Origin: Piscicola geometra
Taxonomy: Eukaryota; Annelida; Clitellata; Hirudinida; Piscicolidae
Assembly: GCA_943735955.1 (NCBI GenBank)
Contig: OX030956.1
Coordinates: 15,643,695-15,707,694 of the forward strand
DNA: 64,000 nucleotides
Reading direction: 5' to 3'
Shown: positions 28,401-40,400 of the stretch, one piece after another
Layout of the letters: the number at the start of each line of letters is the position of its first letter
Numbering within the stretch: position 1 is the first letter of the stretch
Notes under the pieces: model-generated
What the model saw: the letters and a program-made list of their open reading frames with translations, nothing else
What the model was told of the DNA's origin: nothing
The model's database searches: none
Program-made: the position numbers and the translations under genes

Positions 28401-31400
28401 ACAAGCAACAACAAGCAACAACAAGCAACAAGAAGCAACAAGAAGCAACAAGAAGCAACAAGAAGCAACAAGAAGCAACAAGAAGCAACAAGAAGCAACA
28501 AGAAGCAACAACAAGCAACAACAAGCAACAACAAGCAACAAGAAGCAACAAGAAGCAACAACAAGCAACAACAAGCAACAACAAGCAACAAGAAGCAACA
28601 ACAAGCAACAACAAGCAACAACAAGCAACAACAAGCAACAAGAAGCAACAAGAAGCAACAAGAAGCAACAAGAAGCAACAAGAAGCAACAAGAAGCAACA
28701 ACAAGCAACAACAAGCAACAACAAGCAACAACAAGCAACAAGAAGCAACAAGAAGCAACAAGAAGCAACAAGAAGCAACAAGAAGCAACAAGAAGCAACA
28801 ACAAGCAACAACAAGCAACAAGAAGCAACAAGAAGCAACAACAAGCAACAACAAGCAACAACAAGCAACAAGAAGCAACAAGAAGCAACAAGAAGCAACA
28901 ACAAGCAACAACAAGCAACAAGAAGCAACAAGAAGCAACAAGAAGCAACAAGAAGCAACAAGAAGCAACAAGAAGCAACAACAAGCAACAAGAAGCAACA
29001 ACAAGTAACAAGAAGCAACAAGAAGCAACAAGAAGCAACAAGAAGCAACAAGAAGCAACAACAAGCAACAACAAGCAACAAGAAGCAACAACAAGCAACA
29101 AGAAGCAACAACAAGCAACAAGAAGCAACAAGAAGCAACAAGAAGCAACAAGAAGCAACAAGAAGCAACAAGAAGCAACAACAAGCAACAACAAGCAACA
29201 AGAAGCAACAAGAAGCAACAACAAGCAACAACAAGCAACAAGAAGCAACAAGAAGCAACAAGAAGCAACAACAAGCAACAACAAGCAACAACAAGCAACA
29301 ACAAGCAACAAGAAGCAACAAGAAGCAACAAGAAGCAACAAGAAGCAACAAGAAGCAACAAGAAGCAACAAGAAGCAACAAGAAGCAACAAGAAGCAACA
29401 ACAAGCAACAACAAGCAACAAGAAGCAACAAGAAGCAACAACAAGCAACAACAAGCAACAACAAGCAACAACAAGCAACAAGAAGCAACAAGAAGCAACA
29501 AGAAGCAACAAGAAGCAACAAGAAGCAACAAGAAGCAACAAGAAGCAACAAGAAGCAACAACAAGCAACAACAAGCAACAACAAGCAACAAGAAGCAACA
29601 AGAAGCAACAACAAGCAACAACAAGCAACAACAAGCAACAAGAAGCAACAACAAGCAACAACAAGCAACAACAAGCAACAACAAGCAACAAGAAGCAACA
29701 AGAAGCAACAAGAAGCAACAAGAAGCAACAAGAAGCAACAAGAAGCAACAACAAGCAACAACAAGCAACAACAAGCAACAAGAAGCAACAACAAGCAACA
29801 AGAAGCAACAACAAGCAACAAGAAGCAACAAGAAGCAACAAGAAGCAACAAGAAGCAACAAGAAGCAACAAGAAGCAACAACAAGCAACAACAAGCAACA
29901 AGAAGCAACAAGAAGCAACAACAAGCAACAACAAGCAACAACAAGCAACAAGAAGCAACAAGAAGCAACAAGAAGCAACAAGAAGCAACAACAAGCAACA
30001 ACAAGCAACAACAAGCAACAAGAAGCAACAAGAAGCAACAAGAAGCAACAAGAAGCAACAAGAAGCAACAAGAAGCAACAAGAAGCAACAAGAAGCAACA
30101 AGAAGCAACAAGAAGCAACAACAAGCAACAACAAGCAACAAGAAGCAACAAGAAGCAACAACAAGCAACAACAAGCAACAACAAGCAACAACAAGCAACA
30201 AGAAGCAACAAGAAGCAACAAGAAGCAACAAGAAGCAACAAGAAGCAACAAGAAGCAACAAGAAGCAACAAGAAGCAACAACAAGCAACAACAAGCAACA
30301 ACAAGCAACAAGAAGCAACAAGAAGCAACAACAAGCAACAACAAGCAACAACAAGCAACAAGAAGCAACAACAAGCAACAACAAGCAACAACAAGCAACA
30401 ACAAGCAACAAGAAGCAACAAGAAGCAACAAGAAGCAACAAGAAGCAACAAGAAGCAACAAGAAGCAACAACAAGCAACAACAAGCAACAACAAGCAACA
30501 AGAAGCAACAACAAGCAACAAGAAGCAACAACAAGCAACAAGAAGCAACAAGAAGCAACAAGAAGCAACAAGAAGCAACAAGAAGCAACAAGAAGCAACA
30601 ACAAGCAACAACAAGCAACAAGAAGCAACAAGAAGCAACAACAAGCAACAACAAGCAACAACAAGCAACAAGAAGCAACAAGAAGCAACAAGAAGCAACA
30701 AGAAGCAACAACAAGCAACAACAAGCAACAACAAGCAACAAGAAGCAACAAGAAGCAACAAGAAGCAACAAGAAGCAACAAGAAGCAACAAGAAGCAACA
30801 AGAAGCAACAAGAAGCAACAACAAGCAACAACAAGCAACAAGAAGCAACAAGAAGCAACAACAAGCAACAACAAGCAACAACAAGCAACAACAAGCAACA
30901 ACAAGCAACAACAAGCAACAACAAGCAACAAGAAGCAACAACAAGCAACAACAAGCAACAAGAAGCAACAAGAAGCAACAACAAGCAACAACAAGCAACA
31001 AGAAGCAACAAGAAGCAACAAGAAGCAACAAGAAGCAACAACAAGCAACAACAAGCAACAACAAGCAACAAGAAGCAACAAGAAGCAACAAGAAGCAACA
31101 AGAAGCAACAAGAAGCAACAAGAAGCAACAAGAAGCAACAAGAAGCAACAACAAGCAACAACAAGCAACAACAAGCAACAAGAAGCAACAAGAAGCAACA
31201 ACAAGCAACAACAAGCAACAACAAGCAACAAGAAGCAACAACAAGCAACAACAAGCAACAACAAGCAACAACAAGCAACAAGAAGCAACAAGAAGCAACA
31301 AGAAGCAACAAGAAGCAACAAGAAGCAACAACAAGCAACAACAAGCAACAACAAGCAACAACAAGCAACAACAAGCAACAAGAAGCAACAAGAAGCAACA

Positions 31401-32633
31401 AGAAGCAACAAGAAGCAACAAGAAGCAACAAGAAGCAACAACAAGCAACAACAAGCAACAAGAAGCAACAAGAAGCAACAACAAGCAACAACAAGCAACA
31501 ACAAGCAACAAGAAGCAACAAGAAGCAACAAGAAGCAACAACAAGCAACAACAAGCAACAAGAAGCAACAAGAAGCAACAAGAAGCAACAAGAAGCAACA
31601 ACAAGCAACAAGAAGCAACAAGAAGCAACAAGAAGCAACAAGAAGCAACAAGAAGCAACAAGAAGCAACAAGAAGCAACAAGAAGCAACAACAAGCAACA
31701 ACAAGCAACAAGAAGCAACAAGAAGCAACAACAAGCAACAACAAGCAACAAGAAGCAACAACAAGCAACAAGAAGCAACAACAAGCAACAAGAAGCAACA
31801 AGAAGCAACAAGAAGCAACAAGAAGCAACAAGAAGCAACAAGAAGCAACAACAAGCAACAACAAGCAACAAGAAGCAACAAGAAGCAACAACAAGCAACA
31901 ACAAGCAACAAGAAGCAACAAGAAGCAACAAGAAGCAACAACAAGCAACAACAAGCAACAACAAGCAACAACAAGCAACAAGAAGCAACAAGAAGCAACA
32001 AGAAGCAACAAGAAGCAACAAGAAGCAACAAGAAGCAACAAGAAGCAACAAGAAGCAACAACAAGCAACAACAAGCAACAAGAAGCAACAAGAAGCAACA
32101 ACAAGCAACAACAAGCAACAACAAGCAACAACAAGCAACAAGAAGCAACAAGAAGCAACAAGAAGCAACAAGAAGCAACAAGAAGCAACAAGAAGCAACA
32201 AGAAGCAACAAGAAGCAACAACAAGCAACAACAAGCAACAACAAGCAACAAGAAGCAACAAGAAGCAACAACAAGCAACAACAAGCAACAACAAGCAACA
32301 AGAAGCAACAACAAGCAACAACAAGCAACAACAAGCAACAACAAGCAACAAGAAGCAACAAGAAGCAACAAGAAGCAACAAGAAGCAACAAGAAGCAACA
32401 AGAAGCAACAAGAAGCAACAAGAAGCAACAAGAAGCAACAACAAGCAACAAGAAGCAACAACAAGCAACAAGAAGCAACAACAAGCAACAAGAAGCAACA
32501 AGAAGCAACAACAAGCAACAAGAAGCAACAACAAGCAACAAGAAGCAACAAGAAGCAACAACAAGCAACAAGAAGCAACAAGAAGCAACAAGAAGCAACA
32601 AGAAGCAACAACAAGCAACAACAAGCAACAACA

Positions 32634-32676
32634 AGCAACTAGAAGCAACAAGAAGCTACAAGAAGCAACAACAAGA
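32634..32676. repeat. phase-shift signature 2 in the decamer satellite
   Basis: This repeats the variant order at 25,441-25,483, including the ct-containing units and the 13-bp unit. The units that follow differ in their c/g pattern from those after the first copy, so the flanks diverged or were reshuffled after the copy was made. Confidence 0.9.
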
Positions 32677-33284
32677 AGCAACAAGAAGCAACAAGAAGCA
32701 ACAAGAAGCAACAAGAAGCAACAAGAAGCAACAAGAAGCAACAAGAAGCAACAAGAAGCAACAAGAAGCAACAAGAAGCAACAAGAAGCAACAACAAGCA
32801 ACAACAAGCAACAACAAGCAACAAGAAGCAACAAGAAGCAACAAGAAGCAACAAGAAGCAACAAGAAGCAACAAGAAGCAACAAGAAGCAACAACAAGCA
32901 ACAAGAAGCAACAAGAAGCAACAACAAGCAACAAGAAGCAACAAGAAGCAACAAGAAGCAACAACAAGCAACAACAAGCAACAAGAAGCAACAACAAGCA
33001 ACAAGAAGCAACAACAAGCAACAAGAAGCAACAACAAGCAACAACAAGCAACAAGAAGCAACAACAAGCAACAACAAGCAACAACAAGCAACAACAAGCA
33101 ACAACAAGCAACAAGAAGCAACAAGAAGCAACAAGAAGCAACAAGAAGCAACAAGAAGCAACAAGAAGCAACAAGAAGCAACAAGAAGCAACAACAAGCA
33201 ACAAGAAGCAACAAGAAGCAACAAGAAGCAACAAGAAGCAACAAGAAGCAACAACAAGCAACAACAAGCAACAAGAAGCAGGAC

Positions 33285-33386
33285 CGTTGCGTCCACGACG
33301 ACATGCTGTGGTCGCACTGGTAGAAGACCATGCGGTGTGCATCCTCCTGCTGACCCAGCCAACTCGAGAAGCGGAACTCGTTCACC
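33285..33386 (-). CDS. PNPLA6/7: piece B exon 21: last exon before the satellite
   Basis: Encodes [20 protein letters not shown] then [13 protein letters not shown], a close match to 'EFRLSxWLxQQEDAHRIVLYQxD...TPWT'. The phase-2 donor (CAACG|GTCCTG) is followed after 4 bases by the decamer satellite. The next family exons would encode the LRQADCILIV-like segment and are not in the window. Confidence 0.94.
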
Positions 33387-36300
33387 CTGCTCGTCGTCAT
33401 GGTGATGATGATGGTGGTGATGATGATGATAGTGGTGTTGGTGATGATGATGGTGGTGGTGATGATGATGGTGGTGGTGATGGTGGAGATGATGGTGATA
33501 ATGATGATAGTAGTGAAGATAAAGGAGTGAGCGAATAACTGACGGATCGAAGGCTGACTTGCCGAGTTTGTGCTGCACGAAGTCACTGTTCAAACGCAGA
33601 GTCGACCCTGGCGAGCAAAAAATATTTGTCGTTAAATGAAGTTTAAAATTGGGTTTAAGAATAAATAAATAAAATATTTAAATAAGTAAAATAGGAATAA
33701 TGAATAAATAAGTGAATAGGGTGAAAGGAACCAATGGCGTTGAGGGAGTGCTGCAACTCGAGGGTGAAGGTGACGAGGGGCACCTTCTCGTTGACTGCGA
33801 TCACCGCCACCGTCGCCAAGTTGCCTACCGTGCACTTCGAGTCGATGTCCAATTGTTCTGTGGGTGTTGAGGGGTGCTTGTTGAGGGGGTGTTTGTTGTT
33901 GAGGGGGTGTTGAGGGGGTGTTGGTTGTTGAGGGGATGTTGGTTGTTGAGGGGGGGGTGTTGGTTGTTGAGAGGGTGGTGTTGGTTGTTGAGGGGGTGTT
34001 GGTTGTTGAGGGGGGGGGTGTTGCTTGTTGAGGGGGGATGTTGCTTGTTGAGGGGGTGTTGGTTGTTGAGGGGGTGTTGGTTGTTGAGAGGGTGGTGTTG
34101 GTTGTTGAGGGGGTGTTGGTTGTTGAGGGGGTGTTGGTTGTTGAGGGGGGCATGTTGCTTGTTGAGGGGGTGTTGGTTGTTGAGGGGGTGTTGGTTGTTG
34201 AGGGGGTGTTGGTTGTTGAGGGGGTGTTGGTTGTTGAGGGGGTGTTGGTTGTTGAGAGGGTGTTGCTTGTTGAGGGGGTGTTGGTTGTTGAGGGGGTGTT
34301 GGTTGTTGAGGGGAGGATGTTGCTTGTTGAGGGGGTTTTGCTTGTTGAGGGGGTGTTGGTTGTTGAGGGGGTGTTGCTTGTTGAGGGGGTGTTGGTTGTT
34401 GAGGGGGTGTTGCTTGTTGAGGGGGTGTTGGTTGTTGAGGGGGTGTTGGTTGTTGAGGGGGGGATGTTGCTTGTTGAGGGGATGTTGGTTGTTGAGAGGG
34501 GTGTTGGTTGTTGAGGAGGTGTTGGTTGTTGAGAGGGTGGTGTTGGTTGTTGAGGGGGGGATGTTGGTTGTTGAAGGGGTGTTGGTTGTTGAGGGGGTGT
34601 TGGTTGTTGAGAGGGTGGTGTTGGTTGTTGAGGGGGTGTTGGTTGTTGAGAGGGGGGTGGCTGTTGAGGAAGTGGTGTAGTTATAGAGAAAGTAGTCGTT
34701 GTTAAAGGGGGGGGGATGGTTGTTGAGAGAAGGAAAAGAGGAAGAAAACCATCCTCCACACCAAAAACCCACCCCACCACCAACCACGACACCTCAAACA
34801 ACCATCACCACCAAAAAACCTCCACTACCACCACCACCAACCACAACACCTCAAACAACCATCACCACCAACACACCTCCACTACCACCACCACCAACCA
34901 CGACATCTCAAACAACCATCACCACCAACACACCTTCACTACCACCACCACCAACCACGACACCTCAAACAACCATCACCACCACCAACCACGACACCTT
35001 AAACAACCATCACCACCAACACACCTTCACTACCAACACCACCAACCACGACACCTCAAACAACCACCCCAACAGACCAGAGAGGGGTCCATACACAGTG
35101 CTTTGACTGCCCAGGGAGCCCAGGATGCGCTGTCCCAGCAGATGGTTCAGTCGGGTGACCACTTGTGGGTGCTTGCGCTTGATCAGGTTCAGCATTTCGT
35201 CCGGGATCTTGGCCAGTTCAGTGTCCCTGTGTGGTTGTCGTTGGTGGTAGGTGGTTGGTTGGTTGTGGTAGGTGGTTGTCGTTGGTAGTGGTGGTGGTGG
35301 TAGGTGGTTGGTTGTGAGTGGCTTGGTGAGTGGGTGGTTGGTTGGTTGTGAGTGGCTTGGTGGGTGGGTGGTTGGTTGGTTGTGAGTGGCTTGGTGGTAG
35401 GTGGTTGGTTGGTTGTGAGTGGCTTGGTGGGTGGGTGGTTGGTTGGTTGTGAGTGGCTTGGTGGGTGGGTGGTTGGTTGGTTGTGAGTGGCTTGGTGGTG
35501 GATGGTTGGTTGGTTGGTGGTGAGTGGGTTGGTGGGTGAGTGGTTGGTGGGTGGGTGGTTAGTTGGTTGTGAGTGGCTTGGTGGTTGGGTGGGTGGTTGG
35601 TTGGTTGTGAGTGGCTTGGTGGTGGGTGGTTGGTTGGTTGTGAGTGACTTGGTGGTGGGTGGTTGGTTGGTGGTGAGTGGGTTGGTGGGTGGGTGGTTGT
35701 TTGGTTGTGAGTGGCTTGGTGGTGGGTGGTTGGTTGGTTGTGAATGGCTTGGTGGGTGGGTGGGTGGTTGGTTGGTTGTGAGTGGCTTGGTGGTGGGTGG
35801 TTGGTTGGTTGTGAGTGGCTTGGTGGTGGATGGTTGGTTGGTTGTGAATGGGTTGGTGGTGGATGGTTGGTTGGTTGTGAGTGGCTTGGTGGTGGTGGTT
35901 GGTTGGTTGTGAGTGGGTTGGTGGGTGGGTGGATGGTTGGTTGTGAGTGGGTTGATGGGTGGGTGGTTGGTGTGTTGTGAGTGGCTTGGTGGGTGGGTGG
36001 TTGGTTGGTTGTGAGTGGCTTGGTGGTGGATGGTTGGTTGGTTGTGAGTGGCTTGGTGGTGGATGGTTGGTTGGTTGTGAGTGGCTTGGTGGTGGATGGT
36101 TGGTTGGTTGTGAGTGGCTTGGTGGGTGGGTGAATGGTTGAAGGGTGGGTGAGTGGGTGGGTGTATGAGAAGATGTGTGCTTGAAGCTTATCAAGTAAGC
36201 GACAAACAACCGCACAAGCAGCCACTTGATTAACTACCACCACTACATCACCAGCCCAAAAAGTTCAGCCTACAAACGAGAAGAGACTCGCACCTGACAG

Positions 36301-37430
36301 CCATCATGGTGGTGGAGCGGTCGGTCTGCGTGAGGACCTCGACCAAGCCGACCAACTCGCCCCTGCCGTACTCGCCCACCAACTCCTTCTTGCCCGACTC
36401 CAGTTGGATGACTGAACGCAGACGTCCGTTCAGGATGACGTACACGCAGTCCGACTTCTCGCTTTGTCTGCGGGTGGAGTGATGGGTGGGTGGGTTGATT
36501 GATGCGTGGATGGGTTGATTGATGGGTGGGTGGATTGATATGTTTATAAACATAACCCCTCATCCCATATTCACCAATCCCATCTCACCAACACTCACCA
36601 ATCTCAAACCCCCCATCCCATCCCATCCCATTCCAACCCCCCCCCATCCCATTCCAACCCCCCCCCCCATCCCATTCCATCCCATCCCATCCCATCCCAT
36701 CCCACCCCCACAACTCACCGATAGAGAGCCCTTCCAGACTCGATGAGCACCCAGTCAAGACCGAAGTCGATCTGTCTCACGAAGGACGACATGCGCTTCA
36801 CGACGGTGTAGCCTGCGTTCAAGACGATCGAAGGCTGCTTCTTCATCAGACTGTCCAGGCAGGGTGGTTGTGGTGGTAGTAGTAGCAATACTTTACTTCC
36901 ACTGTAGTACTACTACTACTATTAGCACTAATACTATTAATACTACTAGGACTACATCATGCAACCACCTTCAACACCCCTCTTACTTTACCTACCACCA
37001 CCACTACCACTCCCCCCCCCCCACACCTCCCCTCTCCCACCACACCTCCCTTCCCCCCACACCTCTCCACCCTCCCCCTCACCTCCCCTCTCTCCCCCCA
37101 CACCTCCCTTCCCCCTCACATATAAAAGTCATTTTTGGCGACGTGCACGAACTTGACGTCAGTGACGGCGAAGATGGAGAAGAAGGAGGGTTCTCCAGTC
37201 AGCACTGCCAACGTCCCCACCAGCTCACCAGGCTCCACCACGTACATCGTTTTCTGTGTGTGTGTGTATGTGTGTGTGTGTGTGTGTGTGTGCCACAACT
37301 ACTACCAGCACCACCAGCAGCACTCCTAACGTTTTCGGTCTCCTTGCCGACGATTTGCTGCAGCACCTTCAACCAGCCCAGCACCATGAAGTACAGGCTG
37401 CAGTCCTGTGATTATCATCATCATCATCAT

Positions 37431-37461
<31 letters not shown>

Positions 37462-40400
37462 TTCATCATCATCATCTTCATCATCATCATCATCACCACC
37501 ACCTGGTCTCCCTGCTTGACGAGCATGGTGTTGGCTCTGACACTCCTCAATGTGCATCTGTCCTTCAGCAACGAGACGTCCTGATGATGATGACGATGAC
37601 GTTGATGATGATGACGTTGATGCTGATGATGATGATGACGATGACGTTGATGATGATGACGTTGATGCTGATGATGATGATGACGATGATGATGATGATG
37701 ATGATGATGCCGATGATGCTGATGATGATGGAATAATGGAGTGGTGACCTGGAGACCGAGCAGCTTGGCGAGGTCCTGGACGGCGAGGTGGAGGAGTTGC
37801 GAGGAGGAGACGTTCTCCAGGAAGGAGTTGTTGAAGAAGCAGGCGAAAGGGTCGTTCGAGTGGTGCTGATGATGATGCTGCTGCTGGTTGTGGTGGTGCA
37901 GTGGCGTGTGTGGCTGGTGGTGTGAGAGTTGTTGGTGTCTGGAGTGTTGTTGTTGTTGTTGCATCAGGAATTGTTGTTGTTGGTCGCTGTAGGTGGGACT
38001 GGTGGACGCGAAGTTGAAGTCCTGCAGGAGAAGTTGCTTGTGTCTGTCGCGCTGGTGTTGTGAGTCTATGTAGAGTTGTCTGTGTTGTCGTTGTTGATGT
38101 TGTTCTCTCTGTTGCTGTTGTTGTCGTTGTTGATGTTGATGTTGTTGCTGTTGTTGTTGATGTTGTTCTCTCTGTTGCTGCTGTTGTTGTTGAAGGTGTT
38201 GCAGGTGTTGCATATGGAAGTCTTTGTAGCTGTTGCGACGGAGGTGGTGCTGGGGCGACTGTTGCGTGTGGTGGGAAGGGTGTCTGGAAGGGTGGTGGTG
38301 GTTGAAGGTGAACTTCTTGAGGTCTACTGACTTCTTCTTGAGTCCTGGAGGTGGGAGAAAGGAGGGAGGGAGGGGGGTTGGGAGTGGATGAGTGGGGATG
38401 TGTGGGTAGAGAATGCACACCGACATGCAACAACACACAGACGGATATTGGAAGCATGAATGAATGATTTAGAGTGCAGACGAATTGAATGGAACAGAAG
38501 TGGCAAACTGAGGCTGCGAGGGAAGGTGACAGGGGAGTGAGACCTGGCTCTCTTGTGCTCTTCAGTCTGTTCATGCTGATGATGATGATGATGATGATGA
38601 TGCTGACGATGATGATGATGATGATCATGATGATAACGATGATGATGCTGATGACGATAGCAACAAAAGCAAGAACCTTCTCCTCGATTATGTCTTCCGG
38701 TTCGACACGTGCCCTGGTGCAAGCGGTGATGAAGTCGGAAGGTTCTAGTGTCTTGTCTGAGGGGGGAGTGGATGGGTGAGTGGGTGGATGGGTGGGTGGG
38801 TGGATAGGTGGATAGTTGGGTGGGTGGATGGGTTGATAGTTAGGTGGGTGGATGGTTGGGTGGGTGGATGGTTGATGAGTGGATGGGTTGCAGGGTGAAT
38901 GGGTAAGTGGATAGATGGTTGATGAGTGGCTGTATGAGTGGGTGAATGAGTGGGTGTATGAGTGGCTGTATGAGTGGCTGTATTGCAGGGTGAATGGGTA
39001 AGTGGATGGATGGTTGATGAGTGGCTGTATGAGTGGGTGAATGGGTAAGTGGATGGATGGTTGATGAGTGGCTGTATGAGTGGGTGAATGAGTGGGTGGA
39101 TATAAAGATGGACGGATGAATGGAAAAGTGGATGGATAGATGGATGAATGAATGAATGAACGGATGGATCGGTGGATGAATGAATGAATGAACGGATGGA
39201 TCGGTGGATGAATGAATGAATGAACGGATGGATAGATGGATGAATGAATGGATGGATGATGTGGTGAAAGAGTAAAAACCAGGCATGATGCAATGGTAGA
39301 ATGATGGAGGAAGCAGATATTGGGGTACAATGATGCATCTATTATTATTATGATTGTGATTATGATTATGATTATCATAATCATCATCATCATCATCACC
39401 ATCACCACCATCATCATCATTATTATTATTTATTCATTTTCTCTTCTCACACGCACTTGCGGGCAGGTTTACTCTCAGCCCTTTCCGAAGGCTGCCTGTG
39501 CCAAGTCCGAGAGTGGTGGAATGAGGGGTGGAAAATTGAGAAAAATATATGATTATGATGATGATGATGATGTTGTTGATGATGTTGTTGATGATGATGA
39601 TGATGATGATGATGATGTTGATGATGATGATGATGATGGGACTTGCTTTTGAAGGGTCGATCTGTGGTTTCGAGGTCAGTGGAAGGAGTGTTGTTGTCGT
39701 GCTGGCCTCGGAGGAGGCTGTTCATCTTGTTGTTGCTTGCTTTGTTGTTGGTGGTGTTGTAAGTGGGAGCAGTATTGTTGTTGAAACTTGCACTAGCAGC
39801 CTTATCACTCGAATCGACTGCAGCAGCTTCAACGAGCGACACGTCGGCCTCTGAGTGCTGCTGGTGGCTGACGACGACCTCTTCGTTCCTGTTCGACAAT
39901 TCGTCGAAGGAGGCGATCGAAGCAGTGGCGTGTGGGCGGCGCTTGGAGAGGGGAGGTTTGGAGGGGGTCCTGGGGGGGTGGGAGGGTGTGGCGGCAAAGG
40001 TGAGGTTGCGACTGAGTGTTCTGCTGCTGGCAGAGTGCTGTGCGTTCAGCTTGTATTCCTCCCTCGAGAACGACCTGTGGTGGTTGCGTTAGTTGCGTTA
40101 GTTGAGTTAGGATGGAGTTGAAGTAGTGATGGTCGAATGTTTTGAGAGAGGAGGGAAAGGGAGGGAAAGAGAGGAGAAGGGAGGGGAAGGGAGGGGAAGG
40201 GAGGGGAAGGGAGGGGAAGGGAGGGGAAAAGAAGGGAAGGGAGGGGAAGGGAGGGGAAGGGAGGGGAAGGGAGGGGAAGGGAGGGGAAAGGAGGGGAAGG
40301 GAGGAGAAGGGAGGGGAAGGGAAGGGAAGGGAGGGGAAGGGAGGGGAAGGGAGGGGAAGGGAGGGGAAGGGAGGGGAAGGGAGGTGAAGGAAGGAGAAGG

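Larger units (their letters stand above)
1..33280. repeat. 33-kb decamer satellite, apparent intron of NTE piece B
   Basis: The whole stretch is built from two 10-bp units, agcaacaaca and agcaacaaga, which differ at position 9. Rare variants are agcaacaacg, aacaacaaga, agcaaaaaga, agcaacatca, agctacaaca and agtaacaaca. From 1 to 25,440 every unit keeps the same 10-bp register, with no indel seen. One 3-bp phase shift follows at about 25,481 and another at about 32,674. The plus strand is almost free of T, so the strand transcribed with NTE piece B is almost free of A. The array starts 4 bp beyond the donor of the last visible B exon, so I infer it is intronic. Its left end lies outside the window. 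Neither unit gives a stop codon in any frame on either strand, so long open frames here are not genes. Collapse or expansion of an array this uniform during assembly is possible. Confidence 0.97.

Noticed and set aside
1..33280. CRISPR array
   Set aside because: Units are contiguous with no spacers, and the host is clearly eukaryotic.
8878..33593. Very long minus-strand frames rich in [10 protein letters not shown] and a 1,870-codon plus-strand frame rich in [10 protein letters not shown]
   Set aside because: They are translations of a 10-bp unit with no stop in any frame. Starts and stops fall on rare variant units, and all six frames are open.
33632..36243. Frames rich in [24 protein letters not shown] or [11 protein letters not shown]
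   Set aside because: Shadows of the intronic minisatellites. The real coding parts are exons 17-19.
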